Below are positions 21,484-28,894 of a DNA stretch of 64,000 nt, one piece after another. Numbering within the stretch: position 1 is the stretch's first letter; each line of letters begins with the position of its first letter. This DNA is from Streptomyces seoulensis (GTDB lineage: Bacteria > Actinomycetota > Actinomycetes > Streptomycetales > Streptomycetaceae). The position numbers were made by a program, and so were the translations under genes. Below the pieces are notes generated by a model that saw only the letters and a list, made by a program, of their open reading frames with translations, had not been told where the DNA came from and did not search any database. The stretch covers positions 2,145,001 through 2,209,000 of the forward strand of contig NZ_AP025667.1 in the NCBI RefSeq assembly GCF_022846655.1. Reading direction: 5' to 3'.

Positions 21484-21903
21484 TCAGCCCGCCTGCCGCA
21501 GCCGCGCCCCGCGCAGCCAGTACAGCGCGGTCAGCGGCAGCAGCACGGGGATGAAGACGTATCCCATCCCGTAGTCCGACCACACGGTGGCGTCCGGGAA
21601 CGCGGACGGCTCGACCAGTGTCCACGTGCCCACGATCAGCACCCCGGCCAGCTCGGCGGCGCAGCACACCACCGCGGCACGGCGGGCCGTCTCGCCGCCC
21701 CGGACCAGCGTGTACGTGATGAACCCGTACACCACGCCCGCGAGCGCCGACAGCGAGTAGGCGAGCGGTGCCCGGTCGAACTCCGTGGCGATCTGGTAGA
21801 CCGAGCGCGACACGGCGCCGACCACCATCACGCCGTAGAACCAGACCAGCAGCATGCCCGGCCCGCTGATCAGCCGGGCCGGCTTCTCCTCCAGCGCCGT
21901 CAT
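21484..21903 (-). CDS. Conserved integral membrane protein, function unknown
   Basis: 139 residues with four hydrophobic segments: LLVWFYGVMVVGAVS, a segment around GVVYGFITYTL, AVVCCAAELAGVLIVG, and GYVFIPVLLPLTALYWL. ATG 21903 is chosen because GGGAGG lies 6 nt before it. It starts 1 bp after the stop of the preceding leftward membrane protein gene, so both form an operon. No recognised domain. Confidence 0.75.
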   Translation of the reverse strand: MTALEEKPARLISGPGMLLVWFYGVMVVGAVSRSVYQIATEFDRAPLAYSLSALAGVVYGFITYTLVRGGETARRAAVVCCAAELAGVLIVGTWTLVEPSAFPDATVWSDYGMGYVFIPVLLPLTALYWLRGARLRQAG

Positions 21904-21904
21904 G

Positions 21905-22264
21905 TCAGCCTCCCCAGATGTCAAAGAGCCGTACTTCGAGAACGGCCAGCACCACGCCGCCCGCGGCCACCGTCACCGAACCCCAGCGCGTGCGCTCGGC
22001 CAGCGACATGAAGCCCGCCGCCGGAACGCAGGCCAGCGCGCCCAGCAGATACGCCAGGAAGATCGTCATGCCCTGGTCCGGCTTCTCGCCCCGCGCCAGC
22101 AGCACGATCCCGACGACCAGCTGGATCACGGCCAGCAGGGACACCACGGCCATGCCGATGAAGTGCCAGTCCTTGGTCGGCTGGTCCCGGTGCGCGGCCC
22201 AGCCGCACCAGGCGGCCAGCAGCAGCGCGGCGATCCCGGTCGCCAGCGTCAGGGCATTGAGCAT
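21905..22264 (-). CDS. Small integral membrane protein, function unknown
   Basis: 119 residues, four predicted membrane segments (LATGIAALLLAAWCGWAA, MAVVSLLAVIQLVVGIVLLA, FLAYLLGALACVPAAGF, and VTVAAGGVVLAVLEV). First gene of a two-gene leftward operon with the 139-residue membrane protein; the pair may form one complex. No motif suggests an activity. Confidence 0.75.
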   Translation of the reverse strand: MLNALTLATGIAALLLAAWCGWAAHRDQPTKDWHFIGMAVVSLLAVIQLVVGIVLLARGEKPDQGMTIFLAYLLGALACVPAAGFMSLAERTRWGSVTVAAGGVVLAVLEVRLFDIWGG

Positions 22265-22456
22265 GCCGAGACCTTATTACGGCCGAAACGGACGCCCGTC
22301 GCCGCCCCCGGCGCTCGCACGGCCACCGTGGCGTTGGCCACAGCCGGGCCGCGCCGGAGGGCCGATGCCGACTCGCCGGTAACGGCGCCCTGCCCCTTGA
22401 CGCCACGGGTGACCGCCGACCGGCCCGCCCCGCGCGTCTCACCGGGACCATCCACG

Positions 22457-22477
22457 GCTGTCCAGCATGTGGACAGC
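22457..22477. promoter_or_regulatory. Palindrome upstream of the met leader promoter
   Basis: 8-base arms GCTGTCCA / TGGACAGC around GCATG. It lies just upstream of where a -35 element of the leader ORF promoter (-10 TTTACT at 22505-22510) would be, a position for an activator or repressor site. The cognate regulator is unknown. Confidence 0.45.
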
Positions 22478-22504
22478 TCACTCCGGTCGCCGCGGCCGGT
22501 CTGG

Positions 22505-22510
22505 TTTACT
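22505..22510 (+). promoter_or_regulatory. Putative -10 element of a leaderless transcript for the met leader ORF
   Basis: TTTACT lies 6 nt before the ATG at 22517, the spacing seen for leaderless Streptomyces mRNAs. No Shine-Dalgarno sequence precedes that ATG. Confidence 0.45.
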
Positions 22511-22516
22511 GACCGC

Positions 22517-22615
22517 ATGACCACGACGAGCAGCCGCACCCTTGCGACCGAGGCGACCAACACGCCCGGTGCTCGTTGTATGTGTCGCATGACGTGCCGA
22601 ATGCGCGCCTTCTAG
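22517..22615 (+). CDS. Met/Cys-rich leader peptide ORF upstream of metNIQ
   Basis: 32-codon ORF starting at ATG 22517 and ending TAG 22613-22615. Its C-terminal part reads RCMCRMTCRMRAF: three Met and three Cys within nine residues, at the place expected for a ribosome-stalling control codon run. It lies about 220 nt before the methionine ABC importer genes, in the same direction, with a likely leaderless promoter. The arrangement fits a sulfur amino acid attenuator or translation-coupled sensor; this is inferred from composition and context alone. Confidence 0.5.
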   Translation: MTTTSSRTLATEATNTPGARCMCRMTCRMRAF

Positions 22616-22834
22616 AGGGCCCCCGCACCACCGAAGAGCCTCGCGCCCCGAAGCGAGAGCCATGGCCCGGCCGGCTCCGGAACACCGGCGTACCGGAACC
22701 CGTGCCGTTCGCGCACACGCTGTTCTCCCCGGTTCACTCGCCACCGCGAGAACCGTGCCGCGTCCCTGAAATGCAATCCCATGCACCTGTGCCAGGCACA
22801 CCCGCGCCGGCACTCGACAGTGACGGAAACCCCT

Positions 22835-23875
22835 GTGATCACCACCTCGGGCCTGACCAAGGTCTACCGCTCGCGCGGCCGCGAGGTCACCGCCCTCGAC
22901 GGCGTCGACCTCCACGTCCGCGAAGGAGAGGTCTACGGCGTCATCGGCCAGTCCGGCGCCGGTAAGTCCTCCCTGATCCGCTGCGTTAACCTGCTGGAGC
23001 GCCCCACCGCCGGCACCGTGAGCGTCGCCGGACAGGACCTCACCGCCCTCGCCGGCCGCGGACCGCGCGCGGGCAAGGAACTGCGCCGGGCCCGCAGCCA
23101 CATCGGCATGGTCTTCCAGCACTTCAACCTGCTGTCCTCCCGGACCGTGCAGGACAACATCGAGCTGCCGCTGGAGATCCTCGGCAAGTCCGGCAAGGAG
23201 CGCTCCCGCAAGGCGCTGGAACTCCTCGACCTGGTCGGCCTCGCCGACAAGGCGAAGTCCTACCCGGCCCAGCTCTCCGGCGGCCAGAAGCAGCGCGTCG
23301 GCATCGCCCGCGCCCTGGCCGGCGACCCGAAGGTGCTGCTCTCCGACGAGGCCACCAGCGCCCTCGACCCGGAGACCACCCGCTCCATCCTCCAGTTGCT
23401 GCGCGACCTGAACCGGCAACTGGGCCTGACCGTCCTGCTCATCACCCACGAGATGGACGTGGTGAAGTCGATCTGCGACTCCGCCGCGCTCATGGAGAAG
23501 GGACGCATCGTGGAATCCGGCACCGTCAGCGAACTGCTGGCCACCCCCGGCTCGCAGCTCGCCTCCGCCCTGTTCCCCGTCGGCGGCGAGGCCACCGGCG
23601 AGGACCGCACCGTCCTGGACATCACCTTCCACGGCGAGGCCGCCACTCAGCCGGTCGTCTCCCAGCTCGCGCGCACCTACAACATCGAGATCTCGATCCT
23701 CGGCGCGGCCATCGACACCGTCGGCGGCCTCCAGATCGGCCGGATGCGCATCGAACTGCCCGGCCGCTACGAGGACAACGTGGTGCCGGTCGGCTTCCTG
23801 CGCGAGCAGGGCCTCCAGGTCGACGTGGTCGGCACCGAGGGTGAGTCCGTGCTGGTGAAGGAGGGTGCGAAGTGA
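22835..23875 (+). CDS. metN: Methionine ABC transporter ATP-binding protein
   Basis: Energises import of methionine. Walker A GQSGAGKSSL, signature LSGGQKQRVGIARAL and Walker B VLLSDEATSALDP are intact, and the C-terminal NIL domain (from about residue 255), which binds methionine and shuts the pump in MetNI, is present. The start is uncertain: GTG 22835 (346 residues, GGAA upstream) is preferred; GTG 22820 is an alternative. The stop overlaps metI by GTGA. A ~220-nt structured leader with a Met/Cys-rich ORF precedes it. Confidence 0.95.
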   Translation: MITTSGLTKVYRSRGREVTALDGVDLHVREGEVYGVIGQSGAGKSSLIRCVNLLERPTAGTVSVAGQDLTALAGRGPRAGKELRRARSHIGMVFQHFNLLSSRTVQDNIELPLEILGKSGKERSRKALELLDLVGLADKAKSYPAQLSGGQKQRVGIARALAGDPKVLLSDEATSALDPETTRSILQLLRDLNRQLGLTVLLITHEMDVVKSICDSAALMEKGRIVESGTVSELLATPGSQLASALFPVGGEATGEDRTVLDITFHGEAATQPVVSQLARTYNIEISILGAAIDTVGGLQIGRMRIELPGRYEDNVVPVGFLREQGLQVDVVGTEGESVLVKEGAK

Positions 23876-24606
23876 CCTGGTCCGAGATACAGCCGCTGCT
23901 GTCGCAGGCGTGTTCCGAGACGTTCTCGATGGTGCTCTGGTCCACCCTGATCGCCATCGCCCTCGGCCTGCCGCTGGGCATCCTCCTCGTCCTCACCGAG
24001 CGCGGCGGACTGCTCCAGAACGTCGTCGCCAACAAGGTGATCGGCCAGATCGTGAACGTCGGCCGCTCCATGCCGTTCATCATCCTGATGGTCGCGCTGA
24101 TGAGCTTCACCCGCTGGGTGACCGGCACCACCATCGGCACCACGGCCGCGATCGTGCCGCTCGCCATCGGCGGCATCCCGTTCTTCGCCCGGCTGGTCGA
24201 GACGGCCGTCCGCGAGGTGGACGGCGGACTCGTCGAGGCCGTGCAGGCCATGGGCGGCAATAGCTGGACCATCGTCCGCAAGGTCCTCATCCCCGAGGCG
24301 CTGCCGTCGCTGATCGCCAGCACCACCACCACGATCATCGCCCTCATCGGCTACTCGGCCATGGCCGGCACGGTCGGCGGCGGCGGACTCGGCGACCTCG
24401 CCGTCCGCTACGGCTACCAGCGCTTCGAGACCGGACTGATGTGGATCACCGTCGGCATCCTCGCCGTCGTCATCTCCCTCATCCAGTTCGCCGGCGACTT
24501 CGCCGCCCGCTCCCTGCACGGCCGCGGCGGCTCCGGACCGGTGCCGAAGCTGCGCCTGCTGAAGGCCGAGGAGCCGGCCGCCGCCGACATCGGCAAGGTC
24601 GCCTGA
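23872..24606 (+). CDS. metI: Methionine ABC transporter permease
   Basis: 244-residue inner-membrane subunit with five to six membrane spans. The ABC-coupling loop is GLVEAVQAMGGNSWTIVRKVLIPEALPSL (EAA motif with the conserved Gly). GTG start overlaps the metN stop, so subunits are co-translated. Followed after 76 bp by two binding-protein genes. Confidence 0.95.
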   Translation: MTWSEIQPLLSQACSETFSMVLWSTLIAIALGLPLGILLVLTERGGLLQNVVANKVIGQIVNVGRSMPFIILMVALMSFTRWVTGTTIGTTAAIVPLAIGGIPFFARLVETAVREVDGGLVEAVQAMGGNSWTIVRKVLIPEALPSLIASTTTTIIALIGYSAMAGTVGGGGLGDLAVRYGYQRFETGLMWITVGILAVVISLIQFAGDFAARSLHGRGGSGPVPKLRLLKAEEPAAADIGKVA

Positions 24607-24682
24607 GCGCGCCCGTACTTCTCCGAAGACTCCCCGGCCACCCAAGCCCGGGGCGCACCACCCTCAAGGAAAGGCACTTTTC

Positions 24683-25513
24683 GTGCGTAACGCCGCCAAG
24701 CTCACCACCGCCGTCCTCGCCGCCGGAGCCCTCACCCTCGGGCTCTCCGCCTGCGGCTCCGGAAAGGACTCCGGCTCCGCCGACGCCGACGGCCCGCTGA
24801 TCGTCGCCGCGAGCCCCACCCCGCACGCCGAGATCCTGAACTTCGTCAGCAAGAACCTGGCGAAGAAGGCCGGACTCGACCTGCAGGTCAAGGAGTTCAC
24901 CGACTACATCACGCCGAACACGGCCACCGAGGACGGCTCGGTCGGAGCCAACTACTTCCAGAACCAGCCGTACCTCGACGACTTCAACAAGAAGCGCGGC
25001 ACCCACATCGTGCCCGTCGTCACGGTCCATCTGGAACCGCTCGGCCTCTACTCCCACAAGGTCAAGAAGGCCGACGACCTCAAGAGCGGTGCGACCGTCG
25101 CAGTGCCCAACGACGCCGTCAACGAGGCCCGCGCCCTCAAGCTGCTGGCCGCGAACAAGCTGATCACCCTCAAGGACGGCGTCGGCTCCGAGGCCACCCC
25201 CGCCGACATCGCCAAGAACCCCAAGAACCTGAAGTTCAAGGAGGTCGAGGCGGCCCAGACCCCGCGCTCCCTGGACGACGTGGACGCGGCGGTCGTCAAC
25301 GGCAACTACGCCATATCCTCCGGCCTCAAGCCCGCCAAGGACGCCATCGCCCTGGAGTCCGCGAAGAACAGCCCCTACGGCAACTTCCTCGCGGTGAAGA
25401 AGGGCGACGAGAACGACCCCCGGGTCAAGAAGCTCGCCAAGCTGCTCACCTCGCCCGAGGTGAAGAAGTTCATCGAGGACAAGTACCAGGGCTCCGTCAT
25501 CCCCTCGTTCTGA
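24683..25513 (+). CDS. metQ: MetQ-family methionine-binding lipoprotein, copy 1
   Basis: 276 residues; signal peptide with lipobox LSAC, so Cys is lipidated and the protein tethered outside the membrane. The NlpA/MetQ domain shows QVKEFTDYITPNTA, NYFQNQPYLDDFNK and VAVPNDAVNEARALKLL. GTG start with AAGGAAAGG upstream. It delivers methionine (L- and possibly D- forms) to MetNI. A close paralogue follows immediately. Confidence 0.93.
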   Translation: MRNAAKLTTAVLAAGALTLGLSACGSGKDSGSADADGPLIVAASPTPHAEILNFVSKNLAKKAGLDLQVKEFTDYITPNTATEDGSVGANYFQNQPYLDDFNKKRGTHIVPVVTVHLEPLGLYSHKVKKADDLKSGATVAVPNDAVNEARALKLLAANKLITLKDGVGSEATPADIAKNPKNLKFKEVEAAQTPRSLDDVDAAVVNGNYAISSGLKPAKDAIALESAKNSPYGNFLAVKKGDENDPRVKKLAKLLTSPEVKKFIEDKYQGSVIPSF

Positions 25514-25559
25514 CCTCCCCCGAGCTGCCAGACCCCGACCCGCCCAAGGGGATCGACAC

Positions 25560-26390
25560 ATGCGCAAGACCGTATGGCTCGCCGCGGCCACCGCCGCCGC
25601 CCTCTCGCTCGGCCTGACCGCCTGCGGCTCAGGCTCGGCCGCCGGCAAGGGAGGTGACGACGGCCCGCTCGTCGTCGGCGTCACCCCCGTGCCCGCCGGT
25701 GAAGTCCTCCACCACATCGACGACCACCTCGCCGCCAAGGCCGGACTCAAGCTGGAGATCAAGGAGTTCACGGACTACGTCCTGCCGAACACCGCGCTCC
25801 AGGAGGGCACGCTCGACGCGAACCTCTACCAGAACCAGCCGTTCCTGGACGACTTCAACAAGTCCAAGGGCACGGACCTGGTGTCGGTGGTGAAGGCGTA
25901 CCTGCCGCCCATGGGGGTCTACTCCCACAAGGCCAAGGACGTCACCAAGCTCCGCGACGGCGCCACCGTGGGTGTGCCCAACGACCTCACCAACGAGGCA
26001 CGTGCGCTCAAGCTCCTCGCCGCCGCCGGCGTCATCGAGCTGAAGCCCGGCGCTGGCGCCGACGCCTCCCCGGCCGACGTCACGTCCAACCCCAGGCACC
26101 TGAAGTTCCAGGAGATGGAGGCCGCCCAGCTTCCCCGCTCCCTGGACGACATGGACGCCGCCGTCATCAACAACAACTTCGCCCAGGACGCGGGCCTCAG
26201 CCCCACCAAGGACGCCGTCTACCTGGAGTCCGCGAAGAACAACCCGTACGCCAACCTGCTCGCGGTGAAGAAGGGCAGCGAGGACGACCCCCGGGTCAAG
26301 AAGCTGGCGAAGCTGCTGACCTCGCCCGAGATGAAGAAGTTCATCGAGGACAAGTACAAGGGGTCGGTCCTGCCCGTCGACGGCGACTGA
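25560..26390 (+). CDS. metQ: MetQ-family methionine-binding lipoprotein, copy 2
   Basis: 276 residues, same architecture as its upstream neighbour: lipobox LTAC, EIKEFTDYVLPNTA, NLYQNQPFLDDFNK, VGVPNDLTNEARALKLL and an almost identical C-terminus. It starts 46 bp after copy 1 with AAGGGG before the ATG and ends before a strong terminator. The two binding proteins share one permease, so they may differ in ligand range (methionine sulfoxide, D-methionine or related peptides are possibilities). Confidence 0.92.
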   Translation: MRKTVWLAAATAAALSLGLTACGSGSAAGKGGDDGPLVVGVTPVPAGEVLHHIDDHLAAKAGLKLEIKEFTDYVLPNTALQEGTLDANLYQNQPFLDDFNKSKGTDLVSVVKAYLPPMGVYSHKAKDVTKLRDGATVGVPNDLTNEARALKLLAAAGVIELKPGAGADASPADVTSNPRHLKFQEMEAAQLPRSLDDMDAAVINNNFAQDAGLSPTKDAVYLESAKNNPYANLLAVKKGSEDDPRVKKLAKLLTSPEMKKFIEDKYKGSVLPVDGD

Positions 26391-26410
26391 CCCGACGGCC
26401 GGACACGGCG

Positions 26411-26460
26411 CACGGGCCCGCCCCCGCGTCCCGCAAGGGGCGGCAGGGGGCGGGCCCGTG
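26411..26460. terminator. metNIQQ operon terminator
   Basis: Perfect 15-bp arms (26411-26425 and 26446-26460; CACGGGCCCGCCCCC and its complement) with a 20-nt loop, 20 bp after the second metQ stop. Confidence 0.85.
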
Positions 26461-26551
26461 CGTGCGTTCCGGTGCTGTCATGCTGCATGCTGGGCAGTTC
26501 AGCAGGGTCCTGACGGACCCTCAAGAATCCTCGACGGTTACGGAGTGGCGC

Positions 26552-27190
26552 ATGAGCAGCACCTTCCCCAACATCTCCATCTCGACGGAGCGGTTGGGCC
26601 TGCGTCCCCTGGACGAGGACGACGTGCCCGCCCTCGCCGAGATGATGAACGACGAGCAGGTCGCCGTCTGGACCGACGTGCCCCAGCCGTTCACCGAGGA
26701 CGGTGCCCGGCGCTGGATCACCGAGTACGCGCCCGCCGAACGCGCCGCCGGACGCGGCATCGACCTCGCGGTCACCGAGTTCCTCACCCAGCGCCTGGTC
26801 GGCATCGTCCAGCTCGGCAAGACCAACTGGACGACCCGCTCCACCGAGCTGTCGTACATCATCGCCCCCTGGGCCCGCGGCGAGGGCTACGCCTCCGAGG
26901 CCGCGCTCGCCACCGTCCAGTGGCTGTTCAACGACCAGAAGTTCGAGCGCGTCGAGCTGCGCACCGCCGCCGACAACACCGCCTCCCAGCAGGTCGCCCA
27001 GAAGATCGGGTGCATCAGCGAGGGCGTGCTGCGCAACGCCTGCATAGTCCACGTGCGCACCGAGGACGGCACCTGGACCGACATGCGCACCGACTTCATC
27101 GTCTGGAGCCTGCTGCCCGAGGACCTCGAAGCCAGCGACGAGCAGCTCGCGGACAGCCGCGGCTTCGGCACCTACGCCAACTGGAACTGA
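26552..27190 (+). CDS. RimJ/RimL-type GNAT N-acetyltransferase
   Basis: 212 residues. N-terminal TERLGLRPLDEDDVPALAEMM, central SYIIAPWARGEGYASEA (acetyl-CoA loop) and RVELRTAADNTASQQVAQKIG with a following GVLRNA are the standard blocks of ribosomal-protein/antibiotic-type acetyltransferases. ATG 26552 has GGAG 6 nt upstream. Substrate unknown. Confidence 0.85.
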   Translation: MSSTFPNISISTERLGLRPLDEDDVPALAEMMNDEQVAVWTDVPQPFTEDGARRWITEYAPAERAAGRGIDLAVTEFLTQRLVGIVQLGKTNWTTRSTELSYIIAPWARGEGYASEAALATVQWLFNDQKFERVELRTAADNTASQQVAQKIGCISEGVLRNACIVHVRTEDGTWTDMRTDFIVWSLLPEDLEASDEQLADSRGFGTYANWN

Positions 27191-27291
27191 CACCGCCCCG
27201 CCGCCCCTCGCCGCCGCACCACCAGGTACCCTCACGAAGCCCGCATGTGAGGCCACCCCTGACGACCCGCCGAGACCTGGAGACTGACGAG

Positions 27292-28509
27292 ATGGCCGAT
27301 CGGGTCACGGTGATCGGCTGGGACGGCTCGCCGCTGACCGAAGCGGCACGCGGCGCCCTCGGCGCCGCCACGCTCGTCGCGGGCGCCCCCCATCATCTGG
27401 CGCTCCCCGAGATCCCGGCCGCCGCCGAACGCGTCCGCCTCGGCAGCGTCCCCCTGGCCGCCCGCCGTGTCGCGGCCCACCGTGGCACCGCCGTCGTGCT
27501 CGCCGACGGCGACCCCGGCTTCTTCGGCGTCGTCCGCGCCCTGCGCGCGCCGGAGTTCGGCCTGGAGGTCGAAGTCGTGCCCGGTGTCTCCTCCGTGGCC
27601 GCCGCCTTCGCCCGCGCGGGCATGCCCTGGGACGACGCCCATGTGGTCGTCGCACACCCCCGCACCCTGCGCCGCGCCGTGAACGTATGCCGCGCCCACA
27701 CCAAGGTCGCCGTCCTCACCGCACCCGGCGCAGGCCCCGCCGAACTCGGCCTGCTTCTCGACGAGGTGCACCGCACCTTCGTCGTCTGCGAGGAACTCGG
27801 CACCGAGAACGAGCGTGTCAGCGTCCTCACCTCCGACAAGGCCCCCGACCACACCTGGCGCGACCCCAACGTCGTCATCGTCATCGGCGGCCCCGCGGCC
27901 GCCGTCGAGGGCGGCGGCTGGATCGCCGGCCGCGACCCGGCCGCCGGCCCGCGCGGCTGGACCCAGCCCGACGAGGCGTACGGCGGCCTGCTCGGCGAGG
28001 GTGAGAACGAACTGCTCCGCGCCGCCCAGCTCGCCCGGCTCGGCCCGCGCACCGGAGACCTGGTGTGGGACATCGGCTGCGGCTCCGGCGCCTTCGCCGT
28101 CGAGGCCGCCCGCGCCGGGGCGGCCGTCCTCGCCGTCGACCAGGACCCCGAGTCCTGCGCCCGGACCGACGCCGCCGCCCGCCAGTTCGGGGTCCAGCTC
28201 CAGATCGTGCGGGGCGAGGCACCGCACATCCTGGAGAACCTGGCCGAGCCCGACGTCGTACGCGTCGGCGGCGGGGGAGCGGCCGTCGTCTCGGCCGTGG
28301 CCGACCGGCGCCCGCAGCGCATCGTGGCCCACGCGGCCACCCGCGACGCCGCCGAACTCATCGGCAGGGACCTCACCGAGCACGGCTACCGCGTCGAGTG
28401 CGCGCTGCTCCAGGCCGTCGGACTCGACACCAGGTCCTGGACGGAGAACGAGCGGAGCGTCGTCTTCCTGCTCAGCGGCGAACTGCCCCCGCGCGAGACC
28501 TCGCGCTGA
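27292..28509 (+). CDS. cobL: Precorrin-6Y C5,15-methyltransferase (CbiE-CbiT fusion)
   Basis: Bifunctional corrin-ring enzyme of aerobic cobalamin synthesis: two SAM-dependent methylations at C5 and C15 plus decarboxylation of the C12 acetate. The N-terminal CbiE part (about 1-205) has VTVIGWDGSPL, DGDPGFFGV and EVVPGVSSVAAAFARAG; the C-terminal CbiT part (from about 232) has WDIGCGSGAFAVEAA and DQDPESC for SAM. 405 residues as usual for CobL. ATG 27292 follows GAGACTGACGAG. Neighbour of the lower-ligand enzyme gene bluB-cobT and of cysG. Confidence 0.93.
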   Translation: MADRVTVIGWDGSPLTEAARGALGAATLVAGAPHHLALPEIPAAAERVRLGSVPLAARRVAAHRGTAVVLADGDPGFFGVVRALRAPEFGLEVEVVPGVSSVAAAFARAGMPWDDAHVVVAHPRTLRRAVNVCRAHTKVAVLTAPGAGPAELGLLLDEVHRTFVVCEELGTENERVSVLTSDKAPDHTWRDPNVVIVIGGPAAAVEGGGWIAGRDPAAGPRGWTQPDEAYGGLLGEGENELLRAAQLARLGPRTGDLVWDIGCGSGAFAVEAARAGAAVLAVDQDPESCARTDAAARQFGVQLQIVRGEAPHILENLAEPDVVRVGGGGAAVVSAVADRRPQRIVAHAATRDAAELIGRDLTEHGYRVECALLQAVGLDTRSWTENERSVVFLLSGELPPRETSR

Positions 28510-28894
28510 ACCACCGCCGTACCTCCCGGCCGACGTCGCCCCGTGATCCGTTTGTCGTACCGCGCGCGGTAGGCTGGCCGATCGTTGTACCGCACCCGCG
28601 GTCCGGAAGTTCGTTCGTCAATGTCCGGAAAGCTCGCCCGCTTTGGGGCGGTGGGTGAGGTACGGCAAAACCGGAGGACGCGCAACGTGGCGCAGTCCAC
28701 AACGGGCTGTCGCGTGATCTCGCTGTCACGACGGCCGAACGGCCGCGAGAATGCCACCGAATGGCTTTGTCGCCATTTCTGGCGGGTCGTTCGTGCCGAT
28801 GCGCACGGACGCTCGTTCTCACTACGGGGCGGTCGGTGCGCCGTTCCGGGTGAGCTGGTCGTAGGAGCACTAAACCGATGGGCGAGGGGTACGC
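28510..28894. other. Intergenic region before the bluB-cobT fusion gene
   Basis: 385 bp without a convincing gene. A GGAGGA at 28673-28678 stands before a GTG at 28687, but that frame stays open far into the downstream gene and has no protein-like codon bias of its own. No cobalamin riboswitch core was recognised. Promoters for the fusion gene are probably here. Confidence 0.5.

Noticed and set aside
22616..22834. SAM riboswitch before metN
   Set aside because: No SAM-I, SAM-II or SAM-IV core could be recognised; the region has only small hairpins.
28585..28894. Possible gene starting at GTG 28687 behind GGAGGA
   Set aside because: The frame has no stop before running deep into the cobT gene and shows no protein-like pattern; too weak without a conserved homologue.
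27191..28894. Cobalamin riboswitch at cobL or cobT
   Set aside because: No B12-box or characteristic multi-stem core seen in either upstream region.
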